The notes: generated by a model not told the origin, from the sequence alone. A DNA stretch of 64,000 nucleotides from Ramlibacter rhizophilus (GCF_004681965.1 NZ_SMLL01000008.1:186001-250000), one strand, 5' to 3'; positions 1-10,634 are shown, counted from the first letter of the stretch. Made by a program: numbers and translations.

Positions 1-346
1 CCGCGTCGGCCCGCGCCGGCCGGGCGACGTGCCGACATGCTGGGCCGACGTGTCGCGTGCGCGGGCGCTGCTCGAGTGGCGCGCCACACGCACGCTGCAC
101 GACATGTGCGTCGATGCCTGGCGCTGGCAATCGCGCAATCCCGAAGGCCTGCGCCGGCCGGCACCCGTGCGGCCAGAGCCGGCGACCCAACGCCTCTTCT
201 GGCCGGGGCGCACTGAGATCCCGTACGCCAGCCCGCGCGAGCCGCGTGGCCTGGCCGGTATCGGGTGGCGCCCAGGCAGTGCCTGGGACTGGGAGAAGTC
301 GATCCGATGGCAGCTCAGGCCACGCCTGACGGGAGAGCATCCGTGA
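1..346 (+). CDS. galE: UDP-glucose 4-epimerase, C-terminal part (5' end outside window)
   Basis: Only the last 114 codons are present, read from base 2. The visible stretch carries typical GalE C-terminal signatures: RRPGDV near its start, a CWAD segment, then LLEWRA and the MCVDAWRWQSRNPEG block. The family makes UDP-galactose from UDP-glucose and supplies sugar nucleotide for surface glycans. After NPEG, where most GalE proteins end within a few residues, this frame runs on for about 55 residues rich in Pro and Arg before the TGA. That tail is unusual and could be a fused extension or a frameshift. The stop overlaps the GTG start of the next gene (GTGA), so the two are probably co-transcribed. 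Confidence 0.85.
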   Translation, partial: RVGPRRPGDVPTCWADVSRARALLEWRATRTLHDMCVDAWRWQSRNPEGLRRPAPVRPEPATQRLFWPGRTEIPYASPREPRGLAGIGWRPGSAWDWEKSIRWQLRPRLTGEHP

Positions 347-1323
347 CCTCCGGCACCTTCGTGCTGAGCCTGGACTGCGAGGGCAAGTGGGGCGTGGCCG
401 ACCAGATCGCGCCCCACCACTCCATGCTCTCCAGCCGCAAGCTGGAGGCCACCTACCGCAGGCTCGTGGAGATGCTGGACCGCTACGGCATCGAAGCCAC
501 CTTCGCGTTTACAACCGCGTTCACCCTCACCCGTCAGCAGTTCCGCCGCCTCTGGCGCGAACATGGCGAGGATACTGCGCGCACCAGTGGCTGGATGACG
601 CAGGCGCTGAGCCATGTCGACCGAGACGGCGGCGACGGCTGGTTCGTGCCCGCCTGCCTGGACGCCGTGTCCGCGTCCCGCGGCGGCCACGAGCTGGCCT
701 GCCACGGTTTCTCGCACCTGCCCTGGCGCCACCCGATCGCCTCGCGCGCGGCAGCGGCGGCGGAGCTCTCGCTCACGCGCTGTGTGCCGGGCTTCGGCGC
801 AGACGCCGTCACCACCTTCGTCTTCCCGCGCAACCAGCTGGCCCACCTGGACCTGCTGCCGGCGCACGGCTTCACCGCGTACCGCGATGCACCGCGCGGC
901 GGCAGCCGCCTGGCCACCCTGGCCCGCGAGTGCGGGCTGTGGGATCGCAGCGAGACCTTTACACATTGCACGTCCGACCCGCTGGCGCGGCTGCCGGCCG
1001 GCCGCTTCGTAAACTGGCGGCACGGGCTGCGCTGCGTCGTCCCTGCGGCCGTGACGGTGCAGCGCTGGACGCACATCATCCGCGACGCACAGCGCACGGG
1101 CGGCGTTGTCCATGCGTGGACGCACCCTGAGAACTTCATCGATGGACATGGCATGTTCGAGATGTTCGAGCAGATCCTGCAGCGGGTTGCACAGGCCCGG
1201 GCTGCTGGCGGCCTGCAGGTCCGCACCATGCGCTCGATCGCAGCCGACTCTCGCGCGCGCGCTCGGACCGAGTCGGGCGCCGCGTGCTCCACGTTCACCG
1301 ACCACCTGGCAGAGCCCCAATGA
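343..1323 (+). CDS. Polysaccharide deacetylase (NodB/CE4-like)
   Basis: This 326-residue protein resembles the NodB-homology carbohydrate esterase 4 family, which removes acetyl groups from polysaccharide amino sugars using a metal. Visible motifs are an acidic motif-1 variant (SLDCEGKWG, residues about 8-16), an HGFSH metal-type His pair in the middle, FVFPRNQ, and a late HAWTHPENF. No signal peptide or membrane segment is apparent, so it may act in the cytoplasm. I chose the GTG at 343 because GGGAGAG lies 5 bases upstream and it overlaps the galE stop; an ATG at 307 is the alternative. Its TGA overlaps the next ATG, which suggests a translationally coupled glycan operon. Confidence 0.8.
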   Translation: MTSGTFVLSLDCEGKWGVADQIAPHHSMLSSRKLEATYRRLVEMLDRYGIEATFAFTTAFTLTRQQFRRLWREHGEDTARTSGWMTQALSHVDRDGGDGWFVPACLDAVSASRGGHELACHGFSHLPWRHPIASRAAAAAELSLTRCVPGFGADAVTTFVFPRNQLAHLDLLPAHGFTAYRDAPRGGSRLATLARECGLWDRSETFTHCTSDPLARLPAGRFVNWRHGLRCVVPAAVTVQRWTHIIRDAQRTGGVVHAWTHPENFIDGHGMFEMFEQILQRVAQARAAGGLQVRTMRSIAADSRARARTESGAACSTFTDHLAEPQ

Positions 1324-2300
1324 ACCTGTCTTCGCCTGACCGCCCCCCGCCGGTGGTGACCATCGCCATGCCCGTCTTCAACGGCGGGCCTGAGGTCCAT
1401 CTGGCCGTGCGCTCGCTGCTCGTCCAGAGCATGAGCGACTGGGAACTGCTGGTGATGGATGACGGCTCCACCGACGGACAGGCGGCCGCGCTGGCGGCGC
1501 TCGGCGATCCCCGCATACGGGTGCTATCGGACGGCGAGAACCGGGGACTCGCTGTGCGCCTCAACCAGGCAATCGACCTGGCCCGCGGCCGCTACTTCGC
1601 CCGCATGGACCATGACGACCTGGCGCACCCGGATCGCCTGCGCAAGCAGATCGCCAAGCTGGAGGGCGACGCCTCGCTGGACCTAGTGGCCTGCCGCTGC
1701 ATCCGCATGAACGAGGACTGCGAGCTCACCGGCTTGCAGCCCTACGCCGGCCGTACGCACGAGGACATCTGCCGCCACCCCTGGCTGCGCATCCGCATGG
1801 CGCATCCGACCTGGCTCGGACGCATCGAATGGTTCCGCGCCCACCGCTATCCCGACCCGGCCCCCTTCTATGCGGAGGACTTCGAGCTGCTGCTGCGCGC
1901 GCACGAGGAAAGCCGCTACACCTGCTTGCCGGAGCTGCTGATGGCGCGTCGCGTGCGCAGCCGCATCCAGTGGCGCAAGAACCTGCGAGCGCGCCTGGCG
2001 CAGTTCGCCGTCCAGCGCCACTACTTCCTGCACCGGCGACGCTTCAGTGATGCGGCCAAGGCCGCGGTGATGATGGTGGGCCGTCTGCTGCTCGACGGTT
2101 GGCGGCTGGGATCCCAAGCCACGGGCATGCGCCTGCGCAGCGAGAACGCGATCACGCCGCAGGACCGTGCGGAGTGGAGCGAACTGCTCGGCCGCTTCAA
2201 GACGCCGCGGGACAGCGCGCGCCCGCAGCACGGTAGCGCCACGACCGTGGAGCTCAGCGCTCACGAGGGAAATCCTGTTCCGGCGCGCCCACCCTGGTGA
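1320..2300 (+). CDS. Glycosyltransferase family 2
   Basis: This 326-residue protein has a GT-A fold N-terminal half. It starts with VTIAMPVFNGG (residues 13-23), followed by the MDDGSTDG nucleotide-binding segment (46-53) and a metal-binding DHDD at 97-100. GT2 enzymes transfer a sugar from an NDP-sugar, and here the acceptor is probably a lipid-linked exopolysaccharide intermediate. The start overlaps the deacetylase stop as ATGA. The last 47 bases overlap the 3' end of the opposing gene that ends at 2254. The C-terminal 30 residues are low in complexity. Donor and acceptor cannot be read from sequence. Confidence 0.88.
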   Translation: MNLSSPDRPPPVVTIAMPVFNGGPEVHLAVRSLLVQSMSDWELLVMDDGSTDGQAAALAALGDPRIRVLSDGENRGLAVRLNQAIDLARGRYFARMDHDDLAHPDRLRKQIAKLEGDASLDLVACRCIRMNEDCELTGLQPYAGRTHEDICRHPWLRIRMAHPTWLGRIEWFRAHRYPDPAPFYAEDFELLLRAHEESRYTCLPELLMARRVRSRIQWRKNLRARLAQFAVQRHYFLHRRRFSDAAKAAVMMVGRLLLDGWRLGSQATGMRLRSENAITPQDRAEWSELLGRFKTPRDSARPQHGSATTVELSAHEGNPVPARPPW

Positions 2301-3201
2301 CGAACGCGCCCGCGCGGCGTAGCCAGCCGCGCAGGCGCTGCCCCCCAGCCAAGCATGCGACCAGCGAATGGTTCACGCGGGTGTCGCGGCCGGCAAGGGC
2401 CGCCTCGATCGCCCACAAGTCTTCCAGGTCCTTGGGCGCGCCCCGGACCTGCTTGATCCGCGCCAGCGTGGACAAGGCCAGCATTCGCAAGCCGAAGCAC
2501 CAGAAGGATTGAGCGGGGTCGTCCAGCATCTCGCCGACCGTGATCCCGAGCGCCTCGTAGGCGGCGTTCTCGGCCGGGGGCAGCGGCGCCGTGCCCCCTG
2601 GCACTCCGGCGCCGCCGGCGATCAGGAAGTCCAGGTCGCGCGCTTCGCGCAGGCCGAACGCCGCCAGCACCGCGCCGCCCGTGAGGCAGGCCTGGCCCGA
2701 AGCGAGCGCATGCGCCAGGTGCGGTCCCGCACGTTCAATGCGTTGGCGCGTGTCGGGAAAGCTGCGCGGCTGGGCCGCGCGAATCCATTCGCGGCCGCCG
2801 CGGGTGAGGAGCATGCGGGCGATGGCGAGCGTGTTGCCGGCATCGCTGGCCAGAAGCGGTCCCGTGCCGGTGTCCTCCTCGGCGGGCCACGCGTCGGCCC
2901 CGTGGCAGAGATCGACGACGGCCACGTGAAAGCGTCCGGGCGCCAGGGTGTGCTTCGGATGTGAAGGACCCGACCACGGCGCCAGCCCTTCCCAAACACG
3001 CAGCAGGTTGGCGACCTCGCGCGCACTGCCAAGGTGAAGCAGGTGTTCGTCCACCACCGCCAGCCCGGCCGGCCACGCGCTCGGGGCGGCGACGCCGAAC
3101 ACCAGCAGCCGGGATCGCGCCGTTCGCTCCACGTGGCGCAGCGCCGACAGCAGCCGCACCTCGTCGCCACTGGCAGCGGAGCCGGCACCATTCAGCTCCA
3201 T
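2254..3201 (-). CDS. Nucleotidyltransferase-fold protein of glycan locus
   Basis: I recognise no precise family for this 315-residue protein. The second half has a nucleotidyltransferase-like signature: a Gly pair in LTGGAVLAAFGL (GG at 175-176) followed by RDLDFL with DLD at 189-191, the usual metal-binding spacing for minimal or polyA-polymerase-like folds. A late EDLWAIEAAL helix fits the same superfamily. The N-terminal 150 residues are unassigned. The start codon overlaps the stop of the upstream kinase gene (ATGA), so it is the third gene of a coupled cassette with the ATP-grasp and kinase genes. The substrate is unknown. Confidence 0.6.
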   Translation of the reverse strand: MELNGAGSAASGDEVRLLSALRHVERTARSRLLVFGVAAPSAWPAGLAVVDEHLLHLGSAREVANLLRVWEGLAPWSGPSHPKHTLAPGRFHVAVVDLCHGADAWPAEEDTGTGPLLASDAGNTLAIARMLLTRGGREWIRAAQPRSFPDTRQRIERAGPHLAHALASGQACLTGGAVLAAFGLREARDLDFLIAGGAGVPGGTAPLPPAENAAYEALGITVGEMLDDPAQSFWCFGLRMLALSTLARIKQVRGAPKDLEDLWAIEAALAGRDTRVNHSLVACLAGGQRLRGWLRRAGAFVTRVGAPEQDFPRER

Positions 3202-3809
3202 CAGATAGGCATCCGCGTGCGGATCTCGGACACCACGCCGCGCACGCCAGCGGCGTCGGCGTCGGCGTTCAGGAGATTGTCCGCCGCCCCTAGCTCTGCC
3301 AGGATGCGCGCGTACTGGGCACCAATCTCCATCGGCGTGAGCTCCGGCTTGTCGGCGCGGATGGACGCGGGCGATCGGTGGGGCACCACAATCAAGTCTG
3401 CCTTGGGGCCCAGCTTCAGGAAGAACCGGACCACCGGGCGAGGCGCGTTGATGTGCGTGCGGGCATACAGAAAGTCGTGGTAAGAGCGGGCGAAGATCAC
3501 GCATTCGCGCCGGTCCCGAGGCCACAGCTTGGCGTGGCCGAGCACGTGGTCCAGGCCCCACCAGATGGCCGCCAGAGTAGCCTTCCAAGTCGGAAACGGC
3601 ATGCTCATCCTCGAGTCGGTAAGTCCCGCGCGCAGAACCGTCGTTCGGCGACCGAGCAGGGTCGAAGGAGCCGGCAGGTTCTCGAAGGAAAAGCAGTAGG
3701 ACCGCACCGGTACCAGCGCCGAGAGCTCCTGACACAGTTGCTGTGCAACGGTGGTCTTGCCGCAGCCGTCCGGCCCGATGATCACGATGTAGGTGCAGCG
3801 TTGGCGCAT
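3201..3809 (-). CDS. P-loop kinase, thymidylate-kinase-like
   Basis: This 202-residue protein opens with a beta strand and a clear Walker A motif, GPDGCGKTT at residues 12-20. A lid-like Arg-rich stretch and a YHDFLYARTHI segment in the middle resemble thymidylate kinase-like proteins. It is most likely a small-molecule or sugar phosphokinase rather than the housekeeping Tmk, because it sits between an ATP-grasp ligase and a nucleotidyltransferase-like gene in a surface-glycan locus. It begins 12 bases after the upstream ATP-grasp stop and its own stop overlaps the next start. True substrate unknown. Confidence 0.7.
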   Translation of the reverse strand: MRQRCTYIVIIGPDGCGKTTVAQQLCQELSALVPVRSYCFSFENLPAPSTLLGRRTTVLRAGLTDSRMSMPFPTWKATLAAIWWGLDHVLGHAKLWPRDRRECVIFARSYHDFLYARTHINAPRPVVRFFLKLGPKADLIVVPHRSPASIRADKPELTPMEIGAQYARILAELGAADNLLNADADAAGVRGVVSEIRTRMPI

Positions 3810-3821
3810 GGCTCGCCAACC

Positions 3822-5000
3822 TCAGGACATCGCGTCCAGCACCTCGGACGCGAAGGGCATGGGATCGCTCCACCGGAAGACGAAATCCGGCGCCACCCCG
3901 AGCATCACGTCGGCGATCGCCCGCCAACGTGAGGGAAAGGGACCGGCATACCCCGGCGGCCGACCATAGAACACCGCCTGCACGCGGCGCAGTTCGCCGG
4001 CAAGCCAGCGGCGCCGCATGCCGGCACGGTAGGCCGGCGGCAGACCACCCCCCCCGCTGACCAGCAATGCCGGGAAATCAACCCCGGCATCAATCGCCAG
4101 CCCCAGGGTGCCCCACGTACGGCCATTCACTTCCATCAGCACCGGCTCTCCCAAGCCCTCGCGACGGAACTCGACCATGGCGAGACCTTCCCAATCGAGC
4201 GCGCGCAGAAGCGCGATGGCGGGCTCTACCAGGGCGGGCTCGGGCGGCGCCGATTCAGCGGCGGCTGAGGGGCCGCCGGCTGGATGGACTTCGCGCAGCC
4301 TGCGGTGCACGAATACTGCGCTGGCCGAGCCTGCGCGCACCAGCAGCCCGACGCCCCAGCCGGAGCCCGGAACGAACTCCTGGACCAGGGCACCCGGCGC
4401 CCCATCCTCAAGAAGGCGCGTCGCCGCCAGGGCAGCAGTATCGACGTGGCTCGCGTACAGCGGTCCGGCGGTGGCCACCACGTCTCGCGCAGTCCAGCGC
4501 GAGGACGCAGGCTTCACTACGACCGGGTAGCGCAGGCCCGCGATGGCAGGCAGGTCCGCCGGCCCCGTCACCGTGACCGTTCTCGGCGTCGCGATGCCAA
4601 TGCGGCGCGCGACGGCCAGGGTCTCGCGCTTGTCGAGCACTCTGCGCAGCACTGGCGAGGACGGCAGCAGCACCTGGGCATGCCGTTCGAACTCGGCACG
4701 GCGGGCTTCGATCGCCAGCACAGCGGCTTCGGTGCAGGGAAGGATAACGGGCCCGCCGCCCTGCTTTGCCCGCGCGAGCAGGGCTTCGCCGAAGCCAGCC
4801 GACTGGTGCGAGGGCGAAGGGGTCGCGAACGGTTCCACGCCGCGGCTGCGCGCGGCCCGGTCGCCCCAGCGGCGCGAGGTGGACACCTCGACCCGGTGTC
4901 CGGCGCGCACCAGCGAGCGGACGGCGGCCAGGGCAGCGGGCGGGGCGCCGTCCGCCACGATCACGCGGCGTGGCACGTTCAAGGGGGCCGGTGCTTGCAT
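3822..5000 (-). CDS. ATP-grasp domain protein (carbamoyl-phosphate-synthase-like)
   Basis: This 392-residue protein has the architecture of stand-alone ATP-grasp ligases, which join a carboxylate to an amine or thiol through an acyl phosphate. An N-terminal Rossmann-like part begins VIVADGAPPAA. An ATP-binding lysine lies in YPVVVKPASSRW, followed by LVQEFVPG. The metal-binding end of the fold is seen in MVEFRREG and LMEVNGRTWG. It is the first gene of a three-gene cassette running against the flanking glycan genes. The start at 5000 is the only plausible ATG after the upstream stop-free region. The partner substrates are unknown; a role in decorating a sugar with an amino acid or amide is inference. 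Confidence 0.75.
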   Translation of the reverse strand: MQAPAPLNVPRRVIVADGAPPAALAAVRSLVRAGHRVEVSTSRRWGDRAARSRGVEPFATPSPSHQSAGFGEALLARAKQGGGPVILPCTEAAVLAIEARRAEFERHAQVLLPSSPVLRRVLDKRETLAVARRIGIATPRTVTVTGPADLPAIAGLRYPVVVKPASSRWTARDVVATAGPLYASHVDTAALAATRLLEDGAPGALVQEFVPGSGWGVGLLVRAGSASAVFVHRRLREVHPAGGPSAAAESAPPEPALVEPAIALLRALDWEGLAMVEFRREGLGEPVLMEVNGRTWGTLGLAIDAGVDFPALLVSGGGGLPPAYRAGMRRRWLAGELRRVQAVFYGRPPGYAGPFPSRWRAIADVMLGVAPDFVFRWSDPMPFASEVLDAMS

Positions 5001-5426
5001 CGCAGTATTGCATCGCGGCGGCACTCGAATCGTGAAGGGCTGACTGTCCCATGCGGGGTGGATCGTTGCTCCTACCGGCTCTCCCCGCCTACTGCACACG
5101 TGTCGCTTTGTAAGTTCTGTTGAGCTGGCCAGAACGCCAAGCTCAAGCATGGGCTGCAGTTGTTGTGCCGTAGATCCCACACTCTCCAAGTCCACAGCTG
5201 AGCAGGCGTGCAGTGCTGTTGAGCTGCGTTGCGCGGGCACCGCACCGCAGCGCCCCGTCTGCCTCAGCTTTGTGACAACCCGCAGATGCTTGGTTACTTT
5301 CGTAGGCCACCCCCGCCTTCTAAGTATGCGTCTTCGTACTATGGTCGCGGCTTCGTAGCTGAGCTGAACCCGTGAGTTGGGTACGGGCAACTCGGTATCT
5401 CGCTGACCCAAGCCGACCAGGAAAAC
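5001..5426. other. Divergent intergenic region between ATP-grasp and beta-helix genes
   Basis: This 426-bp gap separates two divergently read transcription units and must hold both promoters, but I could not pick convincing -35/-10 pairs. It contains two short inverted repeats: TTGAGCT/AGCTCAA at 5120-5126 and 5140-5146, and GAGTTG/CAACTC at 5374-5379 and 5388-5393. The second lies 33 bp before the beta-helix start codon and is a candidate operator or leader hairpin. No ORF with coding character was seen. Confidence 0.4.
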
Positions 5427-6938
<1,512 letters not shown>

Positions 6939-7048
6939 GGTCCTTGGACTGCGCGCCCGCCCGTCCGGCGGCCGTGCAGACTGTTTCTCATCGCGCCTGG
7001 AGGTCGCAGGCCACCGCTCTTAGACTCGTGGCCTGCGAGCTCCAGGCC

Positions 7049-8344
7049 ATGTCCATTCCAGCAGCCGCCATGGCGGCCTTTTCCCTCCTGCTGTCGAGCA
7101 CCCAGGCGAGCGGTGGACCCGTCTACGCCGACGGCACGGCCCGCATCAACGCCCTGCTGGGAGCCAGCCTCGACGTGGTGATCCCGCCCGGCGTCTACAC
7201 GATCTATGGCGAACTCGACGTGCGCAACGGCCAGACCATCTCCGCCGCCGCCGACACGAAGGTGATCTTGAAGACGGCCGACGGCTACACCGGCCGCATC
7301 ATCAACGCCTCCTACGAGCGCGTCACCGTGCGAAACATCACTTTCGACGGCAACTACGCGCGCCGCATGAGCCTGGAAGGCGCGGGCAACTCGGCCGCAC
7401 TGGTGCATGTGGCCAACGGGGCCGATTCGGTGTTCGAGAACAACGTGTTTCAGTACGCCCCCTCCCACGCGATGTACGTCTACAAGTCGCCGCGCGTGAA
7501 GATCCGCGGCAACACCTTCCACGAGACCTACTACGCCATCCGCATGGACGGCGACAACCTGCCCGAGTCCGGCACGATCGAGGGTAACGCGTTCAAGAAT
7601 ACCGACGCCTACAAATCCATCCAGCACCTCACCGCCACCGCCACCCACAACCTGGTCGTGCGCAACAACACCTGGGAAGGTGCCGGCCTGGCCGAGCCTA
7701 CCAGCCACGGCTACGAGGGCACCTGGGGCAACAGCATCTACATCTTCGATTCCACCGGCTACCTGGTCGAAGGCAACAAGGTCGGCCGCAACCACTGGTC
7801 CTCGCTGGTCTCGGGCAGCAACGGCAAGAACGCCATCATCCGCAACAACAGCTTCACCGACGGCAAGACCTCCATCGCCGCCTGGATCGAGCAGGGTGGC
7901 GCCGAGTACATCACCTTCGACAGCAACCAGCTCGACGGCGGCCTGTTCGTCGGTGACAACGGTGGCGACCACCTGACCATCACCAACAACGTGATCCGCT
8001 CGCGTGGCGTCGGCATTGACGTCTCCTTCGCGACCAAGACCGCGCTGATCCAGGGCAACAAGTTCTACAAGCGGGCCGGCTACGAACGCACCGGCAGCGG
8101 CATCTATCTTTGGGAGAAGAAGGATCCGGCCACCAACGTCCAGGTCATCGGCAACCACATCGAGGGTTACGACAAGGGCATTGCCATCAACAACCGCGGC
8201 GGCATTGGCCGAGCCCATGGCATTAGCTTCAGCGGCAACACATTCGCCAACAACACCCACGACGTGCATGCGCCATCGGGCATCCAACTCATCCCGCCCG
8301 CCCCCCCCGCCCCCCCGGCCGGTGCACCCTCCACTGCGCGGTGA
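7049..8344 (+). CDS. Parallel beta-helix protein, secreted form (copy 2)
   Basis: This 431-residue paralog of the preceding gene has the same beta-helix core but a different N-terminus: a short hydrophobic segment, probably a Sec signal peptide (MSIPAAAMAAFSLLLSS then TQASG), with no lipobox cysteine and no Ala-Pro stalk. It would therefore be free in the periplasm or outside the cell. The core is followed by a diverged C-terminus ending in a Pro/Ala-rich tail. I chose the ATG at 7049 because a signal-like segment starts there; 6944 is an upstream in-frame alternative that would put unlikely residues first. Its last 56 bases overlap the opposing GT14-like gene. Confidence 0.78.
   Translation: MSIPAAAMAAFSLLLSSTQASGGPVYADGTARINALLGASLDVVIPPGVYTIYGELDVRNGQTISAAADTKVILKTADGYTGRIINASYERVTVRNITFDGNYARRMSLEGAGNSAALVHVANGADSVFENNVFQYAPSHAMYVYKSPRVKIRGNTFHETYYAIRMDGDNLPESGTIEGNAFKNTDAYKSIQHLTATATHNLVVRNNTWEGAGLAEPTSHGYEGTWGNSIYIFDSTGYLVEGNKVGRNHWSSLVSGSNGKNAIIRNNSFTDGKTSIAAWIEQGGAEYITFDSNQLDGGLFVGDNGGDHLTITNNVIRSRGVGIDVSFATKTALIQGNKFYKRAGYERTGSGIYLWEKKDPATNVQVIGNHIEGYDKGIAINNRGGIGRAHGISFSGNTFANNTHDVHAPSGIQLIPPAPPAPPAGAPSTAR
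7118..8151 (+). repeat. Direct duplicate, copy 2 (1,034 bp beta-helix core)
   Basis: This is the partner of the repeat at 5745-6778. Beyond 8151 the two genes remain homologous but differ at many positions (for example YDKGIAINN against YDRGISVSN), so the sharp identity boundary lies inside the coding sequence. Confidence 0.9.
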
Positions 8345-9236
8345 TGTAGTCGCATAGCCCGGGCGTGGCTGTCTCGGACACCTTGCGAACGAAGAACTTT
8401 TCGGAACGCAGGGCCATATCGACGTCCTCGCGGGACACGGTGCCTCTGAGCCCACCCTTGAGCCAATGGAAGTTGGCGTAGGCCGCCATGGTGGCACCTT
8501 GGGAGGGCTCCAGGCCACCCGAGGGAGTGGCTGCGGCCCAGCGCGAGTTGTAGACGTAGCTGGGCACTGCGATCTCGTCCGGTGCAAGGGCGTGGCGCAG
8601 GTAGTCGAAACCGCCGGACCCGTAATGTGCAACCAGCTCGACGGCCAGCGCGCGAGGCAGCGCAGTCCACTGCGAGCCCGCCACGTCCATCGGTAGCGGG
8701 CTTATCGACGTGAACGGCCAGGTGACGCCGGTCAGCGCCCGTCGCACGGCAGCACCGACCGCATGCGGGGCGACCTTGCTGAAGTGCCCCACCGCGCCGT
8801 CGAACCAGTACCGGTGGCGCACGCGGTCGCTGCCCATGCTGGCGCGACGCGGATGCCGGGCCATGTCGAAACCCCTGCACCACACCAGCTGAGGCCGCAC
8901 CTCGAGGTGGTCGCAGAAGGCCTGGACCGGCTGCAGCGGAAAGCACTGCCCTGAGAGGAAGGCGAAGTGCCCGACATCGGACGGCGCCTCCCCGATGGCC
9001 TGCGCCAGCGACTCCATCATGGCCATTACGATGGAGTAGCCGCCCCAGTGCAGGCAGCGCCGAGGCTGGACGAATTGCAGCGCATGCAGGCCCTGCTGCC
9101 GCACCATCCGCTCGAACGGCGCGGGGTCGGCGGAGCGGTCCAGGTGCACGAAGGTCGGGAATCCCCGCAGGTGCCGTGCCAAGTGCGAGAAGGTCGTCGG
9201 TTCCCCATGCGCCAGCACAATGAAGGCGGTCGGCAC
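8289..9236 (-). CDS. GT14-like (core-2/I-branching type) glycosyltransferase
   Basis: This 315-residue protein begins FIVLAHGEP soon after its start and contains HLDRSADP, the CLHWGGYSIV segment, an FLSGQCFPL block and a late PDEIAVPSYV, all typical of bacterial relatives of beta-1,6-N-acetylglucosaminyltransferases. It probably adds a branch sugar during exopolysaccharide assembly. No ATG is available near the homology start. I chose the GTG at 9236 because AGGAG stands 6 bases before it. It lies 44 bp after the flippase gene on the same strand, consistent with one operon. The last codons encode a Gly/Arg-rich tail overlapping the convergent beta-helix gene. Confidence 0.8.
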   Translation of the reverse strand: MPTAFIVLAHGEPTTFSHLARHLRGFPTFVHLDRSADPAPFERMVRQQGLHALQFVQPRRCLHWGGYSIVMAMMESLAQAIGEAPSDVGHFAFLSGQCFPLQPVQAFCDHLEVRPQLVWCRGFDMARHPRRASMGSDRVRHRYWFDGAVGHFSKVAPHAVGAAVRRALTGVTWPFTSISPLPMDVAGSQWTALPRALAVELVAHYGSGGFDYLRHALAPDEIAVPSYVYNSRWAAATPSGGLEPSQGATMAAYANFHWLKGGLRGTVSREDVDMALRSEKFFVRKVSETATPGLCDYITAQWRVHRPGGRGGRAG

Positions 9237-9280
9237 GGGCTGCTCCTGCAATGGACGTGTGGTGACTCGTGTCGTCTCAC

Positions 9281-10513
9281 TCAGTGGCGGACCGACACCA
9301 GCTTCGTCGCGAGCAGCGCCGCGACGGCACCTGCCAGCATCATGCAGGCCGCGCCCACCAAGTCGAAGCGCCCGGCCAGCGCGAGCACCGTGCCGACGCC
9401 GGCGGTTGTGAGCGTGGCCAGGACGGAGGCCGCCAGCGTGCGCCGGTAGCGCCCTTGCGCGAGTACCACGACGCTGAAGACGTAAAACACCGGCGCGATC
9501 GCCACGGCCAGTCCCACCAGGACGATCAGCGGCCGGCCCACCACGAACTCCCGACCGTAGAAGGCGGTGATCGCCCCTTGACCCACGGCCACGACCAGCA
9601 GGCCCGCCGCAGCGCCACAGCCGAGCGACAACCATCCCAGGCGGCCGGCCGCCCGTGCCAGCCCCGCATCTCCGGTGACCGCGCGCATGCGCACCATGCG
9701 CGGTAGCACGGCCATCTGGCAGGCCGCGCACACCAAGTTGGCCAGCGTCACGAAGGACACGGCGGCCGCGTACAGGCCGGCGTCCTCCACGGCCCCGTAC
9801 GCACCGAGGAAGAGCACCGGCAGATGGGTCTGCAAGGCGCTGAGCGAGTTCGACACGCCCAGCGGAAGCGCCTTTTTCAGGATACGGAGCTTGCCGCCTT
9901 GCTCCGGAAGTTCCGGGCCGCGGTGCAGGCGGGTGCTGCGCCGCAGGTACGCTACCACCGAGGCCAGCGCCAGAGCCGAGGCCACGAAGGATCCCCAGAG
10001 CGCGGTCGCGATGTTGCCTGTCAGCTCGCAGAGTAAACCGACCAGGACTAGCGCCGCGCACGCCTTGGCGACGTTGACCGAGCCCATCAGACCCACCTCG
10101 TCGTCTTCCTGCAGCTTGGCAAAGAGCATGTCGAGGAGCGAATCCGCGAACTTGATGGCTGCCACCGGAACCACCACGTCCAGGCGGGGACCGGACGGCA
10201 CCCACGCCCCCAGCATCAGCAGCAGCAACACGCCAAGCACGCACAAGTTCGTGCGAAGGGCCAGGTAGTCGAGCAGCGGCGGCCCCCCGTGCGCGGCGAG
10301 ATACACGTTGCGCATCCCGAGTTGCAAGGCCAGGAAGAGCGGCGTCGCCACCGCGAGCGCGAACACGTAGCTTCCCACGCCCTCGGCGCCGGCCATCCGT
10401 GCGAAGAGCCACACGATGGCCAGTTGCGAGAGCGCCGTGGCAACCGAACCGGCGACGACGGCCGAGGCGTCTAGCCCAACCTTGCGATACGTTCCGATGA
10501 TCACTTTCGCCAC
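9281..10513 (-). CDS. Polysaccharide flippase (Wzx/MATE-like translocase)
   Basis: This 410-residue integral membrane protein has about 12 hydrophobic segments, separated by short basic loops, the layout of Wzx-type flippases that move lipid-linked oligosaccharides across the inner membrane. The first helix region begins about residue 15 with SAVVAGSVATALSQLAIVWL. The chosen start is GTG 10513, which has a GGGGGAG ribosome site 6 bases upstream; the frame is open upstream but has no better site. It precedes the GT14-like gene in an apparent operon and belongs with the surrounding glycan genes. The transported substrate is not predictable. Confidence 0.85.
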   Translation of the reverse strand: MAKVIIGTYRKVGLDASAVVAGSVATALSQLAIVWLFARMAGAEGVGSYVFALAVATPLFLALQLGMRNVYLAAHGGPPLLDYLALRTNLCVLGVLLLLMLGAWVPSGPRLDVVVPVAAIKFADSLLDMLFAKLQEDDEVGLMGSVNVAKACAALVLVGLLCELTGNIATALWGSFVASALALASVVAYLRRSTRLHRGPELPEQGGKLRILKKALPLGVSNSLSALQTHLPVLFLGAYGAVEDAGLYAAAVSFVTLANLVCAACQMAVLPRMVRMRAVTGDAGLARAAGRLGWLSLGCGAAAGLLVVAVGQGAITAFYGREFVVGRPLIVLVGLAVAIAPVFYVFSVVVLAQGRYRRTLAASVLATLTTAGVGTVLALAGRFDLVGAACMMLAGAVAALLATKLVSVRH

Positions 10514-10634
10514 AGAGCTCCCCCCCGCCTGGCTCGGCGGCGACAAGGGTCGCCCTGTCGGGCGCCAACCGGGCGTGGAGCCGATTCGACACCGTGGGGA
10601 CCGACCTGCCAATGGGACCTTTGTACTGGACGCC

